This document shows positions 13,076 to 23,958 of a stretch of DNA of 64,000 nt, piece by piece (position 1 is the first letter of the stretch; each line of letters begins with the position of its first letter). A model generated the notes under the pieces. That model ran no database searches and had not been told where the DNA came from. It was given only the letters and a program-made list of their open reading frames with translations. The stretch is from contig OX940866.1 in the NCBI GenBank assembly GCA_954871525.1, forward strand, positions 10,377,001 through 10,441,000, read 5' to 3'. Both the position numbers and the translations under genes were made by a program. Source of the DNA: Parietaria judaica. Lineage: Eukaryota > Streptophyta > Magnoliopsida > Rosales > Urticaceae.

Positions 13076-13278
13076 TATAGGCGGAAGCACTTGTAACTTG
13101 TAGTGCTAAGGGGACTATAGCCCCCCTTAAATTTTTATTTTTGCACTTTTTAACCCTTGAAATTTATGTTTTTGTATTTTTTTTAGTGTTAAATTTATTA
13201 AAACTACAAATTAGCCCCTCCTTTCCAAAAAAAAATTAAACCAGCCCCCTCTATGATTAAATCCTAGTTCCGCCACTG
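13076..13278. mobile_element. hAT-type MITE, 203 bp, perfect 8-bp TSD
   Basis: The termini contain GGCGGAA and its inverse TTCCGCC (left TATAGGCGGAAGC, right AGTTCCGCCACTG). The exact direct repeat TGTATAAC flanks it at 13068-13075 and 13279-13286. Eight-base duplications and GGCGGA termini fit the hAT superfamily. The interior is T- and A-rich and non-coding, with runs of CCCCC and GGGG near the ends. Confidence 0.85.
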
Positions 13279-13986
13279 TGTATAACGATGGTCCATGAGG
13301 ATTATATGGCAATTTGTTCTTTAATTTTTAGGAGTTTCCTTTTGATTTAAAGTCAAAAAATTCAATTGACGATTGTATAATGCATGTCGTTCCGTTTTCC
13401 GTTTTCGTGTCGTGTTTTAATAATTTTACTAATTTTATGTACACCAAGAACCGTACCCTTGTTTATATATATACGTGGTAATTGTGAGTATATGTGTGAA
13501 ATATATATATATATTTTTTACTTGATCATATTATATTAAATGAAAAATTACTTTCTATAAACTCTTTTTACTTAATTATAATAATTAACTGGTTATAGTT
13601 TTAATGATTTAACGATATAAATCATAAAATAAAAAAATATATATAGCCAGTTTTGAGCAATTAATAGATACATTATATATAAAGAGGTCGTATTATTTAA
13701 TTGTGTCTACTTATGTCTCGTTGATTTCTCGTGTTCGTATTATATCCCATAATATCTCCTTATAATACGACCTACTATAAAAGATTATCTCCTCATTGAA
13801 AACAATTTTCAATTGAGCTCACACAATAATAATTTTATTAAAAGGTCGGGTAAATGTGTGCCTGTTGGTTTCTTTGAGTGTCAAATATTAGTGATATTAG
13901 TTGGTCTAACTCTCCAATTATACTATCAAGCCTCTCATTCTATTTCTCTTTAAAAAATTATTATTATTTCCATATTGTAATATATA

Positions 13987-14785
13987 GGGTTAATTGCGGC
14001 AATAATGCACAACCTTTGGTCAACAGGGGTTTCAGGTCCCCAACCTTTCAAAGTGTAGGAAAAAATACACAACGTTTGTTGAATGTAAAATCCGTTGGTC
14101 CTTCCGTTAGGGATGTTAAATTCTGCTGATGTGGCATCGTTAAACTGCCAAATGGACTGCCAACTTGTAATATCAATTACATAACTTAATTAATAAGAAT
14201 AAATTAAATCAGATTTTAATTATGATCAAAAAACAAATTAATACTTTAAATTAAATAAAAAAAATTTACTCCCCCTAAAAATCTAACAGACTCTTCGTCG
14301 AACATGACTAAATTTTTTGAAAAATGACAGATGATTAAACACAACTAAAATTTGCAAAGATTACATAACGACAGTTTATTAGAAACGACTAAAATTTTGG
14401 AAAAACGACCGATTATTAAAAACAACTGAAATTTAAAAAACGACATAGTAAAGATGTGAATAATATTGAAGCACGAGTTTAAAAATAGAAACTACGCATT
14501 AAATAAGTATTGCTCGTTAATTTAATGTTTTAATTTATTTTTTGAATCATAATTAAAATATGATTTAATTTATTCTTATTAATTAGGTTATGTAATTAAT
14601 ATTACAAGTTAGCAGTCCATTTGGCAGTTTAACAATGCTACATCAGTTGAATTTAACATCCCTAACGGAAGGACTAACAGATTTTACATTCAACAAACGT
14701 TGTGTATTTTTTCCCACACTTTGAAAGGTTGGGGACCTAAAACCCCTGTTGACCAAAGGTTGTGCATTATTGCCGCAATTAACCC
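13987..14785. mobile_element. Mutator-like foldback element, 0.8 kb, perfect 9-bp TSD
   Basis: Left end GGGTTAATTGCGGCAATAAT, right end its inverse ATTATTGCCGCAATTAACCC. The arms stay complementary for about 230 bp (13987-14215 against 14560-14785). The exact direct repeat TAATATATA lies at 13978-13986 and 14786-14794. The loop holds degenerate AACGACA(G/T)-type repeats and no coding sequence. Same family as the elements at 4822 and 28233. Confidence 0.88.
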
Positions 14786-14854
14786 TAATATATAATATAT
14801 TTTGTATTCTTCTATAAGAAAAATAGCTTAATTAAAAAAAAATAAGTTGATTCA

Positions 14855-15039
14855 TCATTGATAAACAATGGTATATTTAGTTAGTTTAAAAATGTGACAA
14901 GTTGAGCGATTTTAGATGAAAATATGACGGAATACATAAAATAAGAGTTTGGCAACTTTCGCCCCAAAAAAAAAAAAAAAAAAAAAAAACTTAATATCTA
15001 TTTTTCAAAAACTTTAAATACTTATGCCGCAATTTTCCC
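14855..15039. mobile_element. Half of a degenerate foldback element
   Basis: The stretch from ATTGATAAACAATGGTATA to CTTATGCCGCAATTTTCCC matches the right half of the element at 23411-23746: same GATAAAC(G/A)ATGGTAT, AAAATATGACGGAATAC, AATAAGAGTTTGGCAACTTT and TACTTATGCC blocks. The left arm is missing. A long A run sits at 14967-14989. Confidence 0.65.
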
Positions 15040-16412
15040 GTATTATATTATAGACCGTAAAACAAGTCGAATATATGCAACAGTTAAAGCACAAAATATT
15101 CCTTTACAAATTATATATAAATGTATTCTCTCAAAGTCCCATTATTTATTTATATATATATATAAATAAATGTTAAATATTGATTTTTAAGAGTATAATT
15201 ATTCTTTAGAATGAAGATATATATAAGAGCTGCTCATGTTTGTTGTTTGTCATGCTTGTAGTTGTAGGCAAGGATTTTTTTTTTTCTTCCAAAATTTTAA
15301 AACACCGTGAAGTATGATTGAGAACGACCATCCTCAACGGTACTTTAAAATTTTAAAAGAAAAAAACTAAACACTTTAAAAACATTCAATGAAACTGAAA
15401 ACTATAAATAATTTTTTCGAAATGAAAAATCTGCCAAAGAAGTATTGAGGAGAAAATCCGAGAGGTGATAAAGACTTAGAAAATAGTACATATTTTGTTC
15501 GTCGGAAAGGGAATTTTGTTTGTCGGAAAGGGAATTTTGTTTGAAGATGAGACTTGTAAATTAATATAATTTTATAATGTATAACATAATAAATTTTTAA
15601 AAAAATCTAATCCAATATATATCAGTATTAAAACACTTGATAAATATATTTTATGTTTGTCTTGTTAGCGTTGTGCATATCCGTTACTTAACTGTGTTCG
15701 TCACTCATTAATCCAAATTTATTCTTTAATCATGTTTAATTAAATCTTATTGAGTCTACACTCATAAATCTAAACGTACTTAAAGTTGACTCACGTTCAT
15801 TTATAATACACCATAAACGTATCGTGTGTTGTGTGCAGCTAAAAATAACAATCCTATTCGTAAAAAAAATATCTTAACGACAAAGGAAATTTTCGTTTTC
15901 GTTATCGACCCATTGAACCGTTTCTCACACACAACGGATCATGCGATGACGCTCGTGCGGGTGTGAGTCTTGCATTTCAACACGTGCCCAAAAGAGGACA
16001 ACATTTTCCCCACGTGTCTATATAAGGCATTTTTGCCCCACGTGACCGCTCGTGGTTGAGGTTTGGATATAAGTGCTTCGAGAGTTTCTCATGTGCGTTC
16101 TTTTGTTTCTATCTAATTTGGAGCATGAAACCAAAAAGATAAATGGTTTGAAACACACAAAATGTCCGATTATGATCGAGTTACTATACAATACACAAAT
16201 ATAATAATACATTTTCATAATAAAATTCCAAAAATATTATTGAACTATATAAAAATGTTGTTTTTCTCTCCTATTAGCTCGTTTTTATTTTTTATTTTAT
16301 CGCTTCCTCTATGGACTAGTTTATTCGCTCCAATTTCTGATTTTCTTTCACTCTCTCTTTGTAGGATTGTCATGTGTGGTATACTATATCGTATATAGTT
16401 TGTAAGACTAAG
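15040..16412. other. Spacer with a short tandem repeat and a promoter-like patch
   Basis: Mostly AT-rich DNA without a gene. A 22-bp unit around GTCGGAAAGGGAATTTTGTT is repeated in tandem at 15500-15543. The less AT-rich patch at 15900-16090 carries three G-boxes and a TATA-like sequence, listed separately. Confidence 0.5.
15981..16044 (+). promoter_or_regulatory. Cluster of three CACGTG G-boxes around a TATA-like box
   Basis: CACGTG occurs at 15981-15986, 16011-16016 and 16039-16044. A TATA-like CTATATAAGG lies at 16018-16027. This resembles a plant ABA- or light-responsive core promoter, yet no convincing ORF follows on either strand. Confidence 0.4.
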
Positions 16413-17281
16413 CAGGGGCGGACCCAGGAATTGAAGTCGGGGGTGACGGAGTATAAATAGAACAAAGTATAATGTTTTATAAAGAACAAAATAAAGTTAA
16501 TTATTGCAAATATATATTACTTTATTTTATTTATTTAATAACAAAATATCACTGTGTTACATTATCTTTATACGACATCTCTTGCCTATGATGGGAGTTA
16601 ATTTTATTCTCTATAGGCTACTACAGAGCCAACCTTGATTTTATAATTCAAATATTGTCGTTTTAAGACAATTTGCTTGCGAAATTTATGATTATTCTCG
16701 TTCAAAAATAACTATTTTGAGAATTTGTAATAAACTTAAAGTATCTTTTTTTTCCTTTTTATGTATAATATATAAATAAAACTTAACACATGTTAGTAAT
16801 TCAAGTCCGTTTATCCTTATGTTTTTAGGTTTTCTATTTTAAAAACTATTGATTGAAAAATAAAAAAATAAACAACAATACAATAGGAAGACAAGAAAAG
16901 TATCATGATAATAAAAGAATATCACAGCAAGTAAATGTGGGTCCTACCAATTTGATTAGCATTAAATATAATGTGGGTCTGCCACTAATGTTTTTCTCTC
17001 TAACCCTTTTTCTTTCTCTGTAACAACATCCCACAAGCAAAAATGGAGAAACAAAACTCTCTGTCTCCCATGGCGATGAGTTCTCTACAGCCCACAAGCA
17101 AAAATGGAGAAACAAAGCTCTGTATCTCCCATGGCGACGAGTTCTAACTATCGTTATAAGTGGAAAAAAAAAAACTTGGGGGTGACATGGCTATGAGCTT
17201 CTAACTATCGTTAAACCAAGTGAAAAAAAAAAAAGATGGGGTGACATGAACCACCCCCGATAACACATAGATCCGCCCCTG
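16413..17281. mobile_element. hAT-type non-autonomous element, 869 bp, perfect 8-bp TSD
   Basis: Begins CAGGGGCGGACCCAGG and ends with the inverse ATCCGCCCCTG. The direct repeat AGACTAAG is exact at 16405-16412 and 17282-17289. CAGGGGCGGA termini with an 8-bp duplication are typical of plant hAT elements. No transposase ORF is present. Near the right end an internal block of about 62 bp (CCACAAGCAAAAATGGAGAA) is duplicated at about 17031 and 17093, and a GGGTGACATG block is repeated near 17182 and 17239. Confidence 0.9.
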
Positions 17282-17889
17282 AGACTAAGGTCATATTTAT
17301 ATTTATAGATTCAATATGGCATTAAATTCATATTACAAATATAACCGCTAATAACGACTTTTACTCTAAGCTAATGAAAAGATTTTGTTTCTAGCTAATA
17401 TATTATGATGCTGACAATGACACTATGATAATTAACACCAAAACAATGTACAAAATGAAGCTAAATAACCTAGTCTAGAAAAATTTAAAACAAAATCAAC
17501 AATGAAACATAAAAAAAAATGATATTACATTTAAAAGTGTTTTGATCTCACTTAGACAATCTCCGGGACAGCGTCGGTATTGTCGAGACTTTGAGTTTAT
17601 AATATATATATATATATATAGGAAAACTTCAATAAGTATGTTCGAAAAAGTAAGTTTAAACGGAATTATACCCGCTTTTAATAAATTACAAAACTATGTG
17701 TCAAACCAAAATAAACCAAATTTAGGTTTATTTTTGTTTGATTGAGATTTATATGAGATTAGAGTTTGATTTGAGGGTTTGTATTGACATGGTAGATACT
17801 TGAGTGTGTTATGATACGCCTACTGTTTGAAAAATTTCTTGATAGAGTGTTTGTTTGTGCGTTGTTGTCTTACGAGTGTTGCACGATCG

Positions 17890-18032
17890 ATAAAAATAAA
17901 ACGAGGAGAGTATTGGCTGATAAGATTGCGCAGCTCAAATCTTCCATAGACGACGTTTCTTCTCAGCTCCGATCGGAGGATCCCCCAAATGGCATCGCTG
18001 CCAGTTTGGACAAAATGGAAGCCTCCATCTAG
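17890..18032 (+). pseudogene. Possible captured C-terminal fragment of a host gene
   Basis: The last about 42 codons before a TAG at 18030 read as a charged helix: RRVLADKIAQLKSSIDDVSS, then QLRSEDPPNGIAASLDKMEA, then SI. Base composition is richer in GC than the flanks and an AG precedes the segment, as at a splice acceptor. The pattern looks like the final exon of a real protein with a short coiled coil. I cannot name the source gene. No upstream exons were seen nearby and decayed copia sequence follows directly on the other strand. Confidence 0.35.
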
Positions 18033-18138
18033 GATTGCTTCAATCACAATCTGATGTTTAAGCAATGGTGATATATAGGTTAAAAATGTCTCAATATTTG
18101 CTCATGACTCAACATCTTCGGCTCTTATTTTGAGGAAC

Positions 18139-19272
18139 TTAATATGTTTTCGCGTAAGATATACGCAAAGATGCATCTTGAAAAGTGAATGAATAACCCA
18201 AAAGATCAAGTCTTGAAACAGAAATCAAGTTCTTAGCAAAAGATAGAATATAAAAGGTCTTTTCTAAACATAAAATGAAATCATTCCTTAAAATTAATTT
18301 GCATGTCCCAACAGCTTCTACAGTTGAAGGAATCTTATTTCCTGACAGGATATCATACTCACTGCTAACCGGTTTCCTTAGGTTTGTCATACCCTGCAGG
18401 GAAGTCGAAATGTGAACAGTTGCTCCTGAATCAACCCACCATGTGTCAACATTTACATCAACCATATTAGACTCATAACAAACCAGAGAAATGTTACCTT
18501 TCTTCACCAGTCAGGCTGTGAATTTGGCGCAGTCTTTCCTTTCATGCCCTTTCTTTTTACAGAAGTGACATTTCCTAACTTTCTTGATCTCCGCTTCGGG
18601 TGGTATTTTACCTTTCCCTTTATCCTTATTGAATGGTGTCTTCTTTCTAGCATGAGTCACCATGTGGACAGTTTCATTTTTCTCCATAAGGAGCCGACTC
18701 TCCTCATGTACGCACATGGTCATAAGCTCATTAATTGACCATTTATCCTTGTGCGTATTGTAGGAGATCTTGAATGACCCATATTTTGAAGGAAGAGTGG
18801 TCAAGATATAGTGAACAAGGAAGGATTCAGACATATCCACTTCCAGGTTTTTCAATTGAGCTGCAATATCCCTTATTTTCATGATGCTCGCGCACTCCTT
18901 TTTCATTAGTGAGCCGAAACGACGTGAACTTCATTATCAGGGTGCTTGCCAGTGCTTTGTCAAAAGTTTCAAACTGCTCATCAACGACTTTCATCAGAGA
19001 ACGGATGTTGGTGGTATACTACTCGACTGAACCCCGAATACTAGAAGAGATTCTCGTCTTTACGTACATTATGCTGAGACGAAATTAGATCGTTCCCAAT
19101 GTTCGTAAAGAGCAATTTCAGCAGGAGAATTGGTAACGGTGATAGCAGACGGTTCGTCAATCCTTATAGCATAGTCCATATCCATCCAGCCTAAATGAAG
19201 CAATATTCTTTCCTTCCAGATCTTGAAATTGTCACCAGTTAAGTTCGAAACATCGCAACGAATATCAGACAT
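18139..19272 (-). pseudogene. Ty1/copia gag and protease relic
   Basis: Reads on the minus strand from ATG at 19272: MSDIRCDVSNLTGDNFKIW, then after stops a gag core (KALASTLIMKF, LKNLEVDMSESFLVHYIL, YNTHKDKWSINELMTMCVHE), a CCHC zinc knuckle CHFCKKKGHERKDC, and the protease active site WWVDSGATVHIS followed by NLISVSRLDLLGYSF. Stops and frame breaks lie near 19069, 18905 and 18510. This is the order expected of a plant Ty1/copia polyprotein. Integrase, reverse transcriptase and RNase H are missing; the relic ends near the gene fragment at 17.9-18.0 kb. A solo LTR (19311-20548) sits just upstream of its start. Confidence 0.85.
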
Positions 19273-19310
19273 ACCAACGGGTAAAATAGCTGTGAATATT
19301 AAATACATAT

Positions 19311-20548
19311 TGTTGATGCAGAAAAATGCCTCAAACATTCAGCGGCCCAATTGCTCGTGTTGGGCCGGGCCCAATGTCGTCTCGTTGATTTTTGTGACTT
19401 TAGGGCTTGGGCTCCGGACCTTTGAGTCGAACAGACCCTCCTCTGACTCGACGATCCGTGGTAAACTCCACTACCTGTTGCTAATAGGGCCAGGACTTGG
19501 CCTGGCCCGGATTACAGGTTCGGGACACCAAAAACGGATTCCTGGCCACCGCGTAGGGGGGGTCACGGTATCGACTCTCCAGTGAACCCTGGTGGATCAG
19601 ACCCTCGACCGGCGTCACGGGGACAGATCCGGGTCCTCGGGCTATCCGCGTAATCTGTATATCTGCCGGAGATACAAGACCAGTGGATAGAACGAGCACC
19701 TCACGGACCTAGAACCTTGGCAAGGAGGGTCTTGGATCGTGCCAGAATCTTCTCCAGAACTTCCGCTCAAATGTGTTTTCTCTCTCCCAGAACCTGGACA
19801 AAACAACACCCGAGATCAGGGAGAACCGGGGGGATACCCCCTGATTCACCTCCGACGCTCAACATTAGAGTGATATTTGAGGGGAGGCGAGTTATAGAGG
19901 GTATAGAGAGAGATTTGGTTGAGTTCCGTTGAGAGAGAATGAGTTACCGTTTAACTGAAACCGAGCTTCTATTTATAAGAGAACCCGGGGATTCAAATGC
20001 AAATAACTCTTGACTCGGGAATCCCCTTGTGCAAAATTATATGTTTTTTCGCATCCTCAGGACGTGGCCGATCCAACGCCACCGGAATCGCGCCGATCGG
20101 AGCAGCGACGCGCCCTCACGCGCGGGGAGAAGGCGGCTGGCTCAAGGGTGACTTGCTCCCCACTCCGATGACGTCAGCATGCGTCCCAGGGCTGACGTCA
20201 GCACCATTTCTCGCCCAACCGAAGCCCAACACGTTTCTGCACAGTGTTTGCCCTTTGGGAGGGCTGCTGGGGCGCTGCCACGTGGCGGTTGACCCTTGGG
20301 GAGCGATGGGGCCCACCCGGGTGTTTCCCGGTGTGTCCCAGAGGTCCCGGATGTTTTCCGAGGCCGTTTTTTACAAATTTTATATCGATTTTGGGTATTT
20401 CGATATTTTTGGGATCATCTGGACCCTTTATTTTCAAAAACGGGCTTCCAGTGAATAATTTGGTAAAAAATAGGTTTATTTAATAAAGAAATAATTAACT
20501 AGACAATTTTCCTTTATTAAATAACCTTTGCAAAATTAACCCATAACA
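19311..20548 (-). mobile_element. Solo LTR, 1238 bp, TSD CATAT
   Basis: Begins TGTTGATGC and ends CCATAACA, with exact CATAT at 19306-19310 and 20549-20553. A minus-strand TATA box (TTATAAATAGAAG as read on that strand) lies at about 19965-19978, so the LTR points left. It is GC-rich and shares a GGGCCGGGCCC block near the left end and a CGCTCAACATTAG block (19855-19867) with the LTR at 60474-61290. It has inserted into the leader region of the older copia element. Confidence 0.85.
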
Positions 20549-21399
20549 CATATATTCTTAGTTCATGACTTTATATGAGACTATTTTATGTGTTAAATAA
20601 TATGTTTACCAATGTAAAACATATATATTACAAAACACTACATAAATCAATGACATAAAATTGCCTGTGGGCGAAATTTTAATTCAAATAGATTTATGAC
20701 AATATGATAAAATCAATGAGATTATAGAATACTTAAGTCCTGTGGGACGATTAAGAATAATCAAATTCTTTATCTTAGATAATTATAAGATTACTAGACC
20801 ATTATTTATAATTCAATTAACATATTTTGAGGTTCCAAAACTATACTAATGTATGCTTAAACGAATCCCGTAATTTAAACATACAATAGACTCCAACATT
20901 AAATAATTAGAACCATCAAAATAACAACGATAATAATAAAGATATCATATTAAAAGTAGTAATTTTCTGAAAAACTACATGTCATTTAGTTGCTGTCAAA
21001 CTACATGTCACTTTCACTATGTTGAACCAGGAAAAACGACATCATAATATAAAAACGACATAAAACTTTCAAACGACAGGAAATTGAATAAAACGACAGT
21101 TTTTATGTAAACGACAAAGAGAGACAAAACGGCGCGTCGTTTGAGTCGTCCTCAACCTTCAGACGGGTCAGAATGACCCGGTTACGACCCAACTAATGAC
21201 CCCGCTCGTTCTCACTCGTTTTTGCACCAAAATCATCGTTTTAAAGCCCATAATTATAAGCATATATATTTCCAGAAGATTTGTCAAATAATATCGAAGT
21301 TTTGGCGTGAAAAACGAAGACCCGACATGAGCCATGAACGACTTTTTCAAAAAATTTGAAAAAACAAGGCAGAGGCTTTTTAATCGCTCTGATACCAAA
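20549..21399 (-). other. Probable copia leader with primer-binding site
   Basis: AT-rich DNA between the solo LTR and the LTR at 21400. On the minus strand TGGTATCAGAGC (21386-21397) follows the LTR end directly. This is the classic primer-binding site complementary to the initiator methionine tRNA. That it is the leader of the copia relic at 18.1-19.3 kb is an inference from order and orientation. Confidence 0.6.
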
Positions 21400-21789
21400 T
21401 GTTAGACATAATATGCGATATTATAGTGTTCTTAACATAATGAACACGAAAATGCGGAAGTAAAAGGATTGAATTACCTCCCGCCATTGTTTAGCTCTCC
21501 GGCGAGCTTCGGCTTCGATTCCGACGACTCTTTCTTGGTCTTCTAAACTCTCGCTCTCACCCGCTAGATGGTGTACGTTTTTTGAATGTGTGAGTGAGTT
21601 TAGAGACCTCAAAGGTGGTGTATTTATAGCCTCCATGACCATCAATGGAGAATCGTAATTCCACAATTAACGGCATTAATTCGCTTGATTTGTGGCAATC
21701 AATTAGAGCTGATTGATTTACAAATCAGTGGTGAATCGTTTTATATATGGATCACATTTCTCAATTAATGAGAAATATTCTTAGTGACA
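21400..21789 (-). mobile_element. LTR of a copia-type element, minus orientation
   Basis: Begins TGTTAGACATAA and appears to end TTAGTGACA near 21789. A minus-strand TATA-like GGCTATAAATAC lies at about 21621-21632, and a primer-binding site adjoins the left edge. The right border is approximate because the partner LTR is not present for comparison. Confidence 0.65.
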
Positions 21790-23410
21790 ACATAAATATT
21801 TAATGTTTTAAGTTTTATAATAATATAAAATCATTTATTTAGTTAAAGTTTTTATTGTCTACTATTATATGTTTATATACAAAATTTTCTCTACTTTGTC
21901 AATAAATTTTATAAAATTTTGAAAGTACCGTAAAGTCTTGAAACACATGTCACTTTTATAAATTTTTAAATATTCTCGTTTATATTTGTTCATATTAACG
22001 GAATTTTGACAATGGATCAAATTTAATGACAAACAAAATGGCAGATATCTAAAAACTTTGATTGAAGAAAAAAAATTAAATTTACGCCATCATTTAAATT
22101 AATATACTAAGTACTCACATCGCACTTAACCCAAAAATAATAGTATAATTCGTTAAAAAAAATCTTCCAAATAAGTGGCTTGTTGAGGATAAGTGAGGAG
22201 AATATGGTATTTTATTTATTTTATTTTATAAGAGGTAATGTGCAAAAATCTATAATTTAGAAGGTCAAACTGTATCAGTTATACAAAATTGATGACTAAA
22301 TTGGAAATATTATTTTTCAATCATTGTTAAGTTTTCGCAGTTTCCGATGTAGGCACGTATCCCATAGCTCAAACCATTATCCACACTCCCTCCATACTTC
22401 ACTCGCCTTCCAAGCGCGTGTCGTTTCTCCACCTTCTAGATTTTTTGTCGTTTCGATAAATATAGAGCAATAACTATAAATCTCGTATAATTTATCTTTT
22501 TTTTTTTTATCTAATAGTGAAACTAATTATATAAGTATAAAATCATAAACAATGAAAGTCGGATAATATTGTATATTTTTAGGAGAAAGAATCATTATCC
22601 ACTTTTAAAAAGTTAAATGCAAAAAGAAAAATTAAATTAGTAGTGTTTTAACACGCGCTTTAGTGATAAGAGTGGGAAGAAATTGGATTAGAAAAAGGTG
22701 ACGTATTCATTATTCAAGATTACACAGATTTTAGAGATAAATAAAAAATATTAGTCATTTTCATATTTCCCCAAATTACATAAATAAATAATATAAAGAT
22801 ATTTTCTTATTAATCACTATATTATTGAAGGTTAATAAACTAATTTGTGTAAATGTCTTGTTTTTGTATTGATTAATACATAATTAAAAACTTATTTAGT
22901 GGACTCTTATGATTTTTAATCATGATCATGTTTTTTTAATGCAAATAAGTTCTAGTCAATTGTAGCTTTCATTCAATATTCTTTCACAATGAGCAAAGAA
23001 AAAAGTAATTAAAATAATAACAATTTGTATTAGTGTTTTCCTAAATTTTGTTATGTGTATGCTTTTTTTTTTCTTTTCCTTGGAGTTTAATATTTGATAA
23101 TGATATCCAAAGCTAACACATAATCTCGGTCTAAAAAATATTAATTTATACGCATAATATACTTAAAATATTTTTATTAATGATCAAAGAAGGCGATATA
23201 GTAAGTTAGAAAGACAATTGTAAAATAATTTGTCAGTTGAGTTCTCATAAAAAATGTTGGAAGAAAATCTGATAAAATTAATAAAAAAAAATAATTATAT
23301 ACTACGCATAGATTAAATTATGAAATTGCATTCATATATTATATATACAATGTACGACGTTAAAAAAAAATTATATTAAGATATAATGCTTATAATTAAA
23401 AGCGAAAATA
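21790..23410. other. AT-rich spacer, no gene seen
   Basis: Both strands are full of stops and A/T runs. The least AT-rich patch is 22340-22445; it shows no coding pattern. Confidence 0.55.
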
Positions 23411-23746
23411 GCGGCATAAGTATTTAAAGTCTTTCAAAGTTTCTTTTTTTTTTTAGGTGGCGAAAGTTGTCAAACTCTTATTTTGTGTCTTCCGTCATAT
23501 TTCCACCTCGAACCGCATCACATGTCACATTTTTAAAACTATTAAATATACCATTTTAAATAAAAATAAATAAACTAATTTTTCAGTGATAAACGATGGT
23601 ATGTTTAATGGGTTTAAAAGCGTGACATGTGACGCGATTCTCGACGAAAATATGACAGAATACGCAAAATAAGAGTTTGGCAACTTTCGCCACAAAAAAA
23701 GAATAAAACTGAATGTCAACTTTCACACTTTGGGTACTTATGCCTC
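23411..23746. mobile_element. Foldback MITE, about 335 bp
   Basis: Left arm GCGGCATAAGTATTTAAAGT then GGCGAAAGTTG..AACTCTTATTTTG. The right arm is the inverse, with AATAAGAGTTTGGCAACTTT, CGCCAC and GGGTACTTATGCC. Both arms have the GCGGCATAAGTA type of terminus. Target duplication not resolved. It ends about 110 bp before the TATA box of the thiolase gene. Confidence 0.75.
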
Positions 23747-23858
23747 ATATCTAAATAAATCCTGATCAAAAAATCATATTTATCAAAATAAATAATTATT
23801 TTCAAATAAATAAATAAAAATTTAAGAAAATTAAATCTAACCGCCTTGACACCCGCGC

Positions 23859-23867
23859 TATAAATAG
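23859..23867 (+). promoter_or_regulatory. TATA box of the thiolase gene
   Basis: TATAAATAG lies 92 bp upstream of the start codon, after a GC-rich CACCCGCGC patch and before a CT-rich leader. Confidence 0.6.
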
Positions 23868-23958
23868 TAATTCTTCCAACCATGTTCTCCTCTCGCGTCT
23901 GAATTTCGATCCCTTTTCTTTCGCTTACACGGAATTCCGAGCTCGGATCGGATCAGCC

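Noticed and set aside
19717..20458. ORFs in the GC-rich block at 19.7-20.5 kb as genes
   Set aside because: They lie inside a solo LTR with target duplication, read in several frames on both strands, and match no protein family.
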